Assembly (NCBI RefSeq): GCF_020740795.1
Contig: NC_067312.1
Span: 58,900,405 to 58,964,404 of the forward strand
Direction: 5' to 3'
Length of the DNA: 64,000 nucleotides
Source: Apus apus
Taxonomy: Eukaryota; Chordata; Aves; Apodiformes; Apodidae
The position numbers were made by a program, and so were the translations under genes. The stretch's first letter is position 1. Each line of letters opens with the position of its first letter. The notes under the pieces are model-generated. The model was not told where the DNA came from and did not search any database. It saw nothing but the letters and a program-made list of their open reading frames with translations. Positions 1 through 12,000 of the stretch are shown here, one piece after another.

Positions 1-80
1 GATATGCATATGTCCATCGGCCTGCCATCATGTCACAGAGGTGGTGCAGATGGGAGGAAGGTCTAGACTGAGAGTTGTAC

Positions 81-3000
81 CTTAGTTCCCTCATACAAGA
101 AGGCATCCCACACTCGCAGGAGGATGTCGCTGATGAGGCTGTCCACAAAGGCCACCAGAAACCAATTGAAGGTGATGAGTGAGACATCAATACTATACTG
201 CTCAAAATGAGCCATGAGGCGAGGGAGCTTCTCTGACAGGAAGTCTTTGAAGACTCGCTGATCTACCTAAAGTTGACAAAAAAGAAAACGATGAAGTCCT
301 AGTCAAAAGCAGTCCTGGTTTTGGAGAGCTGTGGTGCAATAGGGCAGTGGCTCACACATGCCATGTGTGTATTCTAGGTATTCTAGCCTAACCACACCCT
401 AGAAAGAGCAGAGTATCCTTTGTCAACCAACCATCCAAAATTACTGAGCAGTGTACTTGTACACTGTACCCAGTGCAAGGTGTGGAGCTGAAACAGGGCC
501 AAGACACAAACAGAGATATATATTCTTCCAACTCAGAGGATCATATTCCTTCATAACCTCAAAATCAAGAGGGAAAATGCTGCCACATCTTCCCACATAA
601 TTTTTAGTGAGATTTTCTGTGAAGTCACAAGCATCCAGTTGAATTACAGGGATTAAAACCTACCAAGGTCTGAATGACTGCACATGGCCCAACTAGATAA
701 ACACCTAGAATCCCTCTGACTTCACAAGTAGGACCTGATCTTCTCACTTAACTTCTCCTTGTGTTCTGAGCACTGTCTGTGCTCTGCTTATGGTTGCATG
801 AGCCAAGACACAGAAATGTAGTTGGTGAGATCCCTGCCTTAGGTTTATAAAGGCATCATCTCAGGGAAGTCATGATTTCATGAGAGGAAGTGCTAAGGAG
901 CAAGTCCATGGTTACGTCTTTCTCATATCATACTACTGTCCCAGCTGTGTTAGGCAACTTAGCTGTGGCAGAGTGGTACAAACCAGATGAGGTGATATGC
1001 TTGGTCTTTAAAATTTGTGAGAGCTAAGCCTTAAGTTTCCATCCACATCAGAGCTTTCACTTTATCAAGCCAACCCACAAAGCACCATCCCAGGTCTTCC
1101 TCTTTATGTGGGTCTTGCCTAGGTCTTGCCTAGACTTTCAGAGACCAATCATCAGGTCAGGCAGTCTCTCTAAAAAGGGCTCCCTGACAGACTTTCCTCA
1201 CCAGATGCAGGGGAGCCTCCATGTCTTCAGTCTGGCACGTTTTACCAGTCAGTCACTATTTGTCACATATTGAGTGCTGCCTATTACATTTCATAGCTAA
1301 CACTATCTGGTCTGATAGACATGTTGCTGTCTGCACAGTGATTTGTCTGCTTCCCCAGTCTGTCTCCATCAGCAAAGCACTGCCTCAGTAAACACCAGTC
1401 AACACATTCAGTGTCACAATCAGTCACTCTCAGCTTCTGATGCTTGTAGCCTTATCTGTTGTGGGCCCACAGATATAACTCTTACCTCTCTAAATGGATC
1501 ACAGACAATAAAGACACTGAAGTTACTCAGGCTCACCAGGCTGCTGGGTATGGGTAGTGTGGGAGCACAATAACAATTCCATTCAACTATACAGGATTTA
1601 TCTTGGCTCTGTGTCTGCCTGGGACAATGTAGTATACCTGATATAAGACAACATCTTGAAAACCTTGAAATCCAGTGACTTTGAACCAGGAGGGTAAATT
1701 ACTCACAGAACACTATTTGACATCAAATGGCCAGAGGGCTTTCTGAGCTGCAGGGAACCCCAAAGCCAGAACTAAGGCTGTATCTGATCATGAAATGAGG
1801 CAAGTACATTGAATATAAAAATCTCAGTATTTTCTTCCATCTACACGTAGCATTCCAAAGATAGGATGCAGTTACCAAAGAAATACCTGAAGGGCTGCAG
1901 AATGGTGCCTTTTTCATACTTAGTTCTATACATGTCAGAGTTTGCTGCTTCATCTCTACTAGGCTCTCCTTAAAATAAGTAACTGTGCAATTAATGGGCA
2001 CCTTCTTTCTGACTAACCTGACCTTCAAGTGATTACTCAGGAGTGGTACCCAGTTTCCCAGAGCAGGAGATAATTTTACTGCTTCTCTGTGTGTAACAAC
2101 TTTGTATACTCAAGTCTACAACACCTCTGCAATAGAAGGGCTTGCAAGATGCTATCACTGTCCTGTGAGAAATCAAACACACTGCAAGCTGACTGCTTGC
2201 TTTTACACCTTTACTGTAAATCACTGTATTGGAGTTCAAGCAGATGTGAGGGTGCCCAGCTCACCTGTGATGTTATCAGTGTGTTGCTGTAGTAGTCTGC
2301 TGGCATTAGGTTTTCCACAATATGGACTAGGCACCAGAAAGCACTTTCCTCATCTTCCAGGACCAGGAGGGCAACAGCTGCCAATCTATGATGGTAAGAT
2401 AAAGTGAGGCAATGCAACACTGCAGGAGAAGACATAGGCCAGCAGAGGAACTGGAGAACCCAAGACTCCTCTTGGCATGTCTCTAATTCCATAAGCATCC
2501 AAAACATCCAATGTGGCTGGACAGTTGGTCAGAGTGGCAAATAATCTGTTTGGTGGGTTTCTGAGGGAACCATGGGGCTGTGATTTTTGTCTCCCACATG
2601 CCTCTGTCAGCACACAGAAAGGATCAAATATGGAACTAGTATGACACAGACACACTTCCCAGCTAAGGGGATGTTCTGTATATCTGCTGAAGAGTGTGAT
2701 GATTTTAGCTATTTCAACATAGGAAGGAGCTCACTCAGAGATACTCCCTGTTATGTGACATAGCTCACCTTCCCATGCATTATTCTACAGCCCTTACCCC
2801 CTTCAGCTCTGACCTACCCCCTTTCAGCCAGACTGGAAAGATTATGTTTAATATCAAGGGCTCTCTCTAGTGGAAATGTCCTTCTGAAGACTATCCAGAG
2901 AACAACTGGAATAGCTTACACAGACTTCCCTCATGTGAAAAGGTCTGACCAGAAATGTCCTTCTTGCAGCTTGTGCGTGGTGTCTCCTTTACTTGGCAGC

Positions 3001-6000
3001 ACACTTCTAAGAAATCTGGTTTTATATTTCCTAAAGCCTTCTTTGGGAAGTGAAAAAAGCTTCTAGATTGTCTTCTCCAGATAGAACATCCCCAGTTTCC
3101 TCAGCTTCTTCTCACGTCCCTGCAACTCCCTCATCTCTAACACTTCCCAACATTTCCTCCAACCCTTCATAGAATAAAGGGGAACACCCAGAGTGTTTTT
3201 ATGCTGAGCACATTAAGACTTAGAAATTCAGCCCCATCCTCTTGTTGTTAATCTCAGACTGCCTCACTGTACCTCTTATCGCTGCTCCTTCCTATTCTGT
3301 AACTATGGAGATGCCGAACATCCTGCTGCTTGCTTGATCCCAGCAACAACACTGGTGAAAAATAGGAACATCAAATGCAGAATTCTGCAGAAAAATATCT
3401 AGAACCAGGACAGAACTCTAGAGAGGCAGGAGCCTGGGACTGCTTGAATCATAGGCTACAGTACGTGTCTCAGTGCTAACTTACGAAGAAGCAGCATACT
3501 TCGCTCCTCACCTGTTCAGTCCCTGGCAGTATCCAATAGCAGGATTGTGCCAGGAAAATGCGAGCAACACCCTCCGGAGCTTGGGGATGAGCTGGGAGGT
3601 GGGAGATGAAAAATGTTTGTTGTTGGTCAGCGTGCGGGGCAAGTCAAGCTCAATCTGCCGGTAGGCAGGGTGCTCGGTGCTCTTGCTCTGCCGCAGCAGC
3701 CGCTGGTAGTGGTCAGGCAGGTGGCTGCAGTGCCTGCTGACCATCCACCTCCAGACCCGCTGCCGATGCTCCACTGGAATGCCACTTCGGATCAGGCTCT
3801 TCAGCTCTGCAGAGGGGCTCAGCTCTCCAACACTGTTCCACTTGTCACGGAGGGGCTTCTCCACTACTTCCTGGCTTCGCAGGTTATTGGACTTTATCTC
3901 CAGGGCTTGAATTTTGGCCAGAAGTTTCCAGTCCTCAACTTCATAGTCAGGTACAGTCATAAACCCATACTCATCATACTCACTGGAGGGACACAAGGCA
4001 GAGGTTAGTTCAAAGGACAGAGCTGCTATCTGCATCAAGGGCCACTCAATGCTTGGCCTCATGCTAACTACAGCCTGCCACCAGGTCCTGTCACCCATGA
4101 TGGAGCACAGGCACTCCCCTTTTACCTCTCTGGCACCTCTCTGGTGTGAGACCCTGCTATGCCCATTGTCTCAAAGCCTTGAAGACAAATGAGAACCTGT
4201 AGAAATGACATAAACGCATGAACTCAAGCATAGCTTTGCTCTGAAGTGCAGAGCAACCTCATCTGACCTCTCTCACTTCACTGGCTCTGCTGCCCCCAAG
4301 GAATTATCTAGGTCAATCTGTCTGCCTTCTCCCTACCCTGTTCTACAGCAAAGATGGTTCTGTAACAAGGGCTTTGGGGCATCAGACCACAGAACAGAGA
4401 TCCACAGTCCCCTCTGTTGTGTCCTTGTACACAGTGCAAATATCCTGCTGACCAGAAAACACCATAAGTTCTGACAGTACAGCTCATTGAGGGCTTGTGC
4501 ATCATCAGTTTACAGGCTGGGATACATGTAAGATACCATTATATTATTGACAGAAAGACCAAGCCTGATCTTGGTGTCTCATCTCCAAAGCTACCTGAAG
4601 AACCAGCAGGTCTTACCAATCAGATGAAATCCTACAGAACTGAGGCACTAACTGGGCATGAAAGCATAAACACAGATGCAAGGATCCCAGCAGTGCTGGT
4701 GCCAAGGCTCTGTAGAGGTCTTCAGTCTAGCCTCCCCTTCATTGCAGGATTGACACCAGCACTAGAAAAGGGTAATAGTGGCTTTGTATGGCTGGGACTA
4801 GAAAACTCCAAAGGAAGCCACACATCTTCTCCTCCAGCTGCCTGAAAACCACATCCTTCCAGAGGGAACTCTTGGGGCCAGATCCAGACATGTGGGGAAG
4901 TGGCAGAGATCAATGGACTCTGGGCAACTGTGGGAGCCAAGTGTGAGTCCAGAATCCCCATGGCATAGGTGCAGACCTGCATCTTCCAACCCTCTGCATG
5001 GCAGAAGGAAGCACAACACCCACCTCCCCAAAAGTGGATACTCCTGGGTTTATTGCACCTGAGAGCTGTGGCCATGCGCTGGCACGGAGAGGCATGTTTT
5101 CTACTTTTAAACAAACACTTATCATGAATAAGCTGTGTAATGCAAAGCCCTGAGGACATCACCCAGCGGAACTAAATGCCATTCCATTCCCCGTCTGCTC
5201 CCACGGAAAGGCTCAGCTGGAGCTTGGGCAGCTGGCAGTTCTGCACTAGGATGCTTTCTGGGGTAAAAGTCAAAAGTTCAGCTCCATTAAGCACTGCCAC
5301 CCCACCAAGGATGCAAACTACCTTCAAGTACTTCAAGCGGTTCCTCCAAAGCCAGGCTGGATGTAGCTTTGAGCAATGTGGTCTGCTGGGAGGTGTCCCT
5401 GCCCATGGCAGGGGAGTTGGAACTAGATGATCTTTAAGGTCCCTTCCAAGCTGAACCGTTCTGTGACCCTGTGTGATTCTGTGATGGAGATCCCCCATGT
5501 CCCAGGTCACCTCCCCTTCTAGAGGAGTTTATCCTCACATCCAGATTTTACCTCCAGGCACACCATGGGTCTGCCACTGTTGAGAAAAGTTTAGCTGTAC
5601 CATCTTTAATCTTCCATTCCTACAGTGATATGCTGCTATCAATCAGATACTACTCATAGTCTCCACATCATCAAACTACACCAATCTCCTGAACCTAGGT
5701 TGACTCCTAAGTCATAGCTCAAAGTCCCTTGTCTTGAAATATCCCTGGATCTTTCTTAGCTACACATCTCTCTCCACAATCAGACTCCTACAAGAGTGTG
5801 TATTTCCCATGCTCTTGTTTCTTACCTGACAGGATTCAGGTTAAAACCTTCTTCTTCTTCTGCCTTCACATCCCACTGGAGGGCTTCCTGGATGAGGTTC
5901 CTCACCAATTCAGCATCAGTGCTGGGCAGGCCAGGAAGAGCCTCTTGCAGCTTCCGCAGGACTGTCAGGTATTTGCTCTCCATCTGGCAGTTTCGGGCTT

Positions 6001-9000
6001 GCAGGCAGGCACACTGATGGAGAAACAAGAGAATGAGCTGGCTCATTGATGGTTCTTCCTGTTGCCACAGCTTTCTACTGGCCTGGTCTGCACATACACT
6101 GAAGACTCCTGAACAGCAAAGCCCCAGAAAACAAATTCAGCAGTTTTCTACAGTCAGTGGAAGTGCAGCCATGAGTGAATCACCATCATCTGTGAAAAAG
6201 CACAAGCTGCCGTAGCTACCATGTCACAGAAGTCGCTTATTGAGAGGGAGACCTACTACAGCATCACCTACTTCAGCTACTGGAGTGTGTCAGTGGGTAG
6301 CCATATCCTGGCCAGCTCAGCTCAGGACGTAACCAAAGAGCCACCATGGCAGCTGAGTCCTCTGCAGGGTTTTTTCTGTGCTCCTCAGACAAGCTCTCTA
6401 CCCCACACTGAGCTGTATCTTGACAAAACACACCACTCCTGGGAAAGCTATGAACATGCCATTTTCGGGATACACGGTAGCACCACAGACAAGGTGACCA
6501 CATGTCCCCCAGCAACCCCAGTCCCATAGCACTGGTACACAACATTTCTCAAGCACAGGAAGCCCAACTGAGTTCATACAGCAGGACAGTCCCTGCCACC
6601 ATCATACTCCTGGGCACACAAGGCCCTACATATAGTGTTGCTTTCTTTATTTGAATCCAAAAGCATACCTGAAAAGCAAAACTCTGGGTTAAGTTTCAGT
6701 GTCATTATGACTGAACTTTCCAGGAACTTTACTTTCATTGAAGAATGAAAATGATGAAGTCTAATTACGGAACAACACAAAGCAGAAAAAAAAGGTAGCA
6801 CTGAAAGACCACATTGGGAAGAAAGCTTATTTCTGGTGTGTTTTGGACCAAAATCCATTTTAGTGCAGACTTTGGAAATAAGTTAGTAACAGCTCTCACT
6901 AAGGAAAAAAAGTCATTTTGCCTTACCTTCATCAGAAGGGCTTTTTCATTCTCAGCTACCCTTGTCCAGAGTCGAGTAACCTGGTGGATCTCTGAGTTGA
7001 GAAACTGGTTCTGGGTTTTGTATGCATCAATATCATCCTGCCACAAAGCAAAACAGTCACACAAGGAGAGTTCTTGTGGGGTTTGGAATGCCCTCCCAGT
7101 TCAGGGACCCCAGTTGTGGACTGTGTTAAGGATAAAAAAACATGTCAACAATTTTGTGTTCTGGAAAGAAGAGAGACTCCAGACAAACTCCCAGGACAAA
7201 TATTGCCTACAAAGGAAATCAAGCCACAGTATTAAATAGGAGTTTCATGCATAGACAAGGCACTTGAAAATTATGTGTACTGCATGTATATGCTTAGAAA
7301 ACACAGAGACATTCAGGTGATATAAAGCTAAATAAGCATCTAAGTAAGATGAAGTATATATATAGGTTTTGTTCTACATTTTTTTAACTGTCACAAATCT
7401 CAGCCAAAACAAATACTCTCCCACAATTCAGAACGTGGCTCTTTTGGCAATTTTCCACCACAAACTAACTGGTCATTATAACTGTGCATATAGTAACATA
7501 CAACAAGCTGGATTGGAAAGAACCAGAATGCATTAGGAAACTGTTTGCAAGAAGGAAACACAGAGGAACAAAGTTAGTGAAGGTAGCAAGTGAGACTGCA
7601 GCTATGGAACAAAATAAGAGCAAAGAAAGAGGCACAAACCAAATGGTGAAACAAAGTCAAACAAAACAGGTTATAAGCTGAAGTTGACTCAGCTGCTCTT
7701 GGTATCAGGTTGAGTCCCTTCCAGCCTGCCCTCAATCTGGAGACAGATGAAGCAATAAGCAAAAGTATATTCTGTCATTCCCACAAGGAACATCCTCCCA
7801 CTGAACCAGAAGGCACAGAAATGGGAGCCCCCAAATGACCTGTGCTGTCTCACACACCTTCAGGTGCTCAATCTCCTCCTGCTGCTTATACAATGTCTCT
7901 GCAGTGACAGTGTTGGCTTCTTGCAGGGGGTCAGAGAGCCCTCGGGCCATCTGGTCTGTCAAGACCATGATGACTTCCTGTTTGGCATGGTTCTTCTCCA
8001 TCAGAAGCTGCACATGCTCCTTGAGTTCCTGGATGTGGCTGTCTTTCAGAGACAGAATCTGCTCCAGTTCCTTCTTTTCTTGCTCAAGAGCTTCTAGTCG
8101 ACTGGTGAGATCTGCAATTTGTCTCACTTTGTGGCGCACCAGCTCCAGCCTGTCCTTATCTTCTGCTGCAGTGAGATACATGCTAGATACTCGCTTCTCC
8201 TGCTGGGCTGCCTCCAGAGCTTTGTGAAGAAGTTTAACCAGCTCCTGGAAAGGGAATGCAAAGCCATTACCTTATAGTGCTCCCAAGGGCAATGGCAGCA
8301 GAGACTCAATCAGTAGTAAGTGAACAATGAAAAGTCCTCAGGATTTTGCAGTCAAAGCCTTTTAGAAGCAAAACTGAATGCAGCAATCTGGAAATCAGTG
8401 CGTCCCCAGCAGAGAAGCTCCACTCTCAGAGCTGGGCCTGAAAGGTCTCTGCAGCAGACCACAGATAGCTTGACTTCAGGTCGACTGCTAACAGACAAGC
8501 TGCTGCTTACACTGTCTGAATTTTTACTTCCTACAGTCATTCTTCTTGGGAGGCCCAGCAGTGACCAGAGGAGCTGGAGAACTGGTCAGCAGTGTGGTAA
8601 ATCAGGAGGTAGAGAAGTAATGCTGTGTTACCAGAATAGTGTTAGCAGAAGGAAACTGCTGTGTACATTTTAACCTCTCTACCAGAGTCCTCCCTCACTC
8701 CATCCCACATGAAGGCACAAAAGCTTGTCCCAGCAATATGCTGCTAATTCAGGCTCTGCCATCTCAGCCATTTAAGAAAGTAAATCATGGATGCAGCTGA
8801 TTTATTGCCCACCATGAGACCTGGCTCTCCTGCCTCTTCTACTGAAAGAGCTACCAGCACCATTAGTGGAGAGCCTGGCATTGCTCCATGCTTGTGAAGA
8901 AGAACAGTACCATTAAAGAGAGACAGGCCTTGCAGACACCCATATGCTGACTTCCATAACAAAATCACCTCTTAATGGTGGGCTGCTGTTCAAAAGGAAT

Positions 9001-12000
9001 GACCTGCTGCTAACAGCATGACTCAGACAGGCAGCTCCTGCCAGCATCGCAGTACATGTTCAGGCCTGTACTTTGTATGTTCACTGAGCAATAGGGATGC
9101 ACTAGCCAGACACATGCAGAGCGTATTTGGATTTGTTTTACTCCCCTTTTCCAGCCCATTTGCTAGCTACACTTCCTAGCAGCAGCTGAAGGATAGCCCA
9201 CTCTTCCTTGCGCTGGGCGCAATCAGGCACATACGAAGGGGTAACACCAGGAGCTTCAACCGATCCCCAGTGAGTGCCTGCTGAGCACTTCTCAGCCTAA
9301 CACCAAGGTACAAGGAAAGTCCCTGTGACCAGTCCCAGAGCCTTGCTTTTTGAAGCAGCAGACTCTTTGCCACACTCACCTTCTGTGACTTGACTTCTTC
9401 TGTGAGTGTCAGGATCTGTTGCTGTAGGACACTCACTTTATCCATTGGGCTCCGCTCCCTGGACAGTTCCTCAGGCAAGCCTGGGAAGCCACTGTTCATC
9501 CATCTGGTTTTCCTGAGCCAGTTCAGCCTGGACTCCATCCTTCCATCCTCTGGGATCCCCTCCTTAACTGAAGGGATATAGGGTAAATTTACACTGAATT
9601 GCTTTGCTTCTATGGGTTCCTGAGTCTTGCTATTGGGGACTCGCAACAGGTCAGCAAAGACTGATACATAGAACAAGAAGAACTGGCCCACTAGGATCCA
9701 AAGGGCTGAAGCATAGACCGTAGGGATCAGCCACAATTACCTCCAGAATAAACAAAGCCATGATGTTTCATGTTACCTGTTAACCCACCATGCACCCCAC
9801 CCATTTATCTTGCACACAGAAAATTCAAGTTACCGTCATGGAGAGGTAACTTCCAAAGAATGCAGTGGAGCTGCTGAGCTTAGTCTGTGATATCCAGTAA
9901 TTTAACTTCTATCTCAAAGAAATACCAGTATAGGTTGGCCTCATGAATGGTACTTTTGCCCCTGCAGAAGGTTCCAGAGATAGAAGACAGACAGATGCAC
10001 CCTGAAGCAGAACCAAGAGAGTCAGTCTTGTGCCAACAACACAGGAAGGAACCTGAGACAATTGATAGAGTTTTCAGGTGTTATGGTGACTTGTCATCCT
10101 TCACTGCCCTTTCCTGCTAAGTCTGACTCCCTGCAAGAAGGCATCATACTCGGACCAGCTAGCACATCTCAGTAACAAGCACCTGCACACTCTGCCTCCA
10201 CTTCTGCCTCCTGTTCCTTATCCGGGTTTTCAAGATGCTCCTGGAATTCACTGAAGCTAAAGACATTCCCATTGTTCCCCCAGAGCTGCTTGGAGCTGCA
10301 GATACTGTAGACAGTGTTTCTGAAACAATAAGAGATGAAGACAGCCTAGTGAGCGGTACAAATTGTCACTGCAGCCAGTGCATATTCAAATTATGCAATT
10401 CCTTACTTCTCCTCATGTGCCACCTCTCTTCCCAAAACTTTTCTCCTTCATGTGCTGAAAAAATTACCTGCTCAAGGCACTGTTGGATCTGAGAGAAGCA
10501 AGGTCTTAACTAGTGTAAATCAGAAAGATGCCACAAAATCATTACCAGCACAGAAATGTAAATCAGCTGGAGATCTTTCCCCATGTGCTTGAGACCTATA
10601 CATAAATGCTTCTGGCTGGACAGAAGGATCAAAGGTAACAGTAGATCAATCACATAACTCCTTTCTCTCCCTCTTCTCCTCCTTCCTCCCCTCCCTCCAT
10701 TCCCTCCCTTAGCTCACTATGGAAATTCCCAGGTGCCAAAAAAAGCTCAGTTATCTGAATTATCTGCAACACAGCCAAAATTGCTACAATTATGACATTT
10801 AAAGCAGCCACAGGCCCAGTGCTCTGAACCACATTTAATAATCTTGCCACAACAAACTCAATAGAATTTGATGCAGTAAAGAGATTCAGGAACAAAATTC
10901 CAATCAGACCCAGAAACAACCTGTAACAGGTTCTGCTATCATATATTGCCAGAAGCACCAAGGGATGACTTTACAGCATCATGCAGAACCACAAATGCAC
11001 AAGTATTTTCTAAAAAACCCATACAGGAAAGTGAGACAATTGCCTGTCTCTGTACAGGTCTTTTCCTTTCCTCTCCTGTGTTGTCCATGAGCTAAAACAA
11101 AACAAGGCCCTTGTTTTGAGATCTGCAAAAGGCTTAGTGTCAGCTGCTTCCTAACTGTAAATTAAGTTGGCATTTAGATATTGTTCTCCTTTTGCCTTGT
11201 TACTGTAAGACTCCACAGCAGACATTTCTGACCTCAGAGAACATATTGACACATAAGATCAGCAGACCTTCATCCCCTGTGGTCTGCAGTTGGCACTTGT
11301 CCACTGCAACTTTCCTACTTTTCTCTGTGTCATGCTGCACTTTGTTTTAACTCAAGTCAGCAGCATGAACTGAACAAAATCAGGCATGCTACAGTCATGA
11401 AGACTGATACTGATAAAGCCTGAAGAAATGTTCACAGAACCAAGGGAGCAACACAATTTGAAGCTGAAAAGAGGCAACTGTTACCCAGGCTAGTAAAAAC
11501 AAAGCTGGGGAGGGAGGAGGAGATAGAATCATGTTATTTTTAATCAAAGTGAGAAGGAGAGAATGCATAGCCTGCAAAATAGTACTCTGACCCTCTTTAG
11601 TCCCATTGGGGATCTTTCTTCCCATTGGTATCAGACTGTAGACACAGTAGTGGTGATAAGAAACTATAGCCAACCTGCCCACCAAAAACACTCGGCAACT
11701 GCCAGGCTACCTACCATAACTGTGGTCACTTAGACATTTTAGAGTATATGTAAACAAGTGACTGGCACAAACTTAGAAGACACTTATGGGGTTTGCCTTT
11801 GTGCAACTGTAACTGCTCAAGGCAGCCCCGAATTGCAGACAGCAGCATCACTGCAGGCAGTAGGAATACTGACATGCTTGAAACTCTGGAAGGAGTAGCA
11901 AGCTGTGCAGTGCCGGCCATACAACAGGTTCAAACACCTTTGGCTTGGAATTCATGCTTTAGAGAGTGCACTACATTCCAGGTCCTTTGAAATCACTGGG

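Noticed and set aside
1108-1135. Two direct copies of GGTCTTGCCTA
   Set aside because: A chance-size duplication in intron sequence with no further structure.
7686-7745. Possible CR1 terminus (TTGAGTCCCTTCCAGCCTG)
   Set aside because: Only one short motif matches, without the terminal repeat or flanking CR1 body.
10235-10492. 85-codon plus-strand frame with an acidic start in a TBC1D2 intron
   Set aside because: No recognisable family, no neighbouring exon of matching phase, and the second half is low quality.
10650-10961. 103-codon hydrophobic frame on the minus strand in a TBC1D2 intron
   Set aside because: It looks membrane-like only because of AT-rich codons and ends in a translated polypyrimidine repeat; it does not fit TBC1D2 phase.
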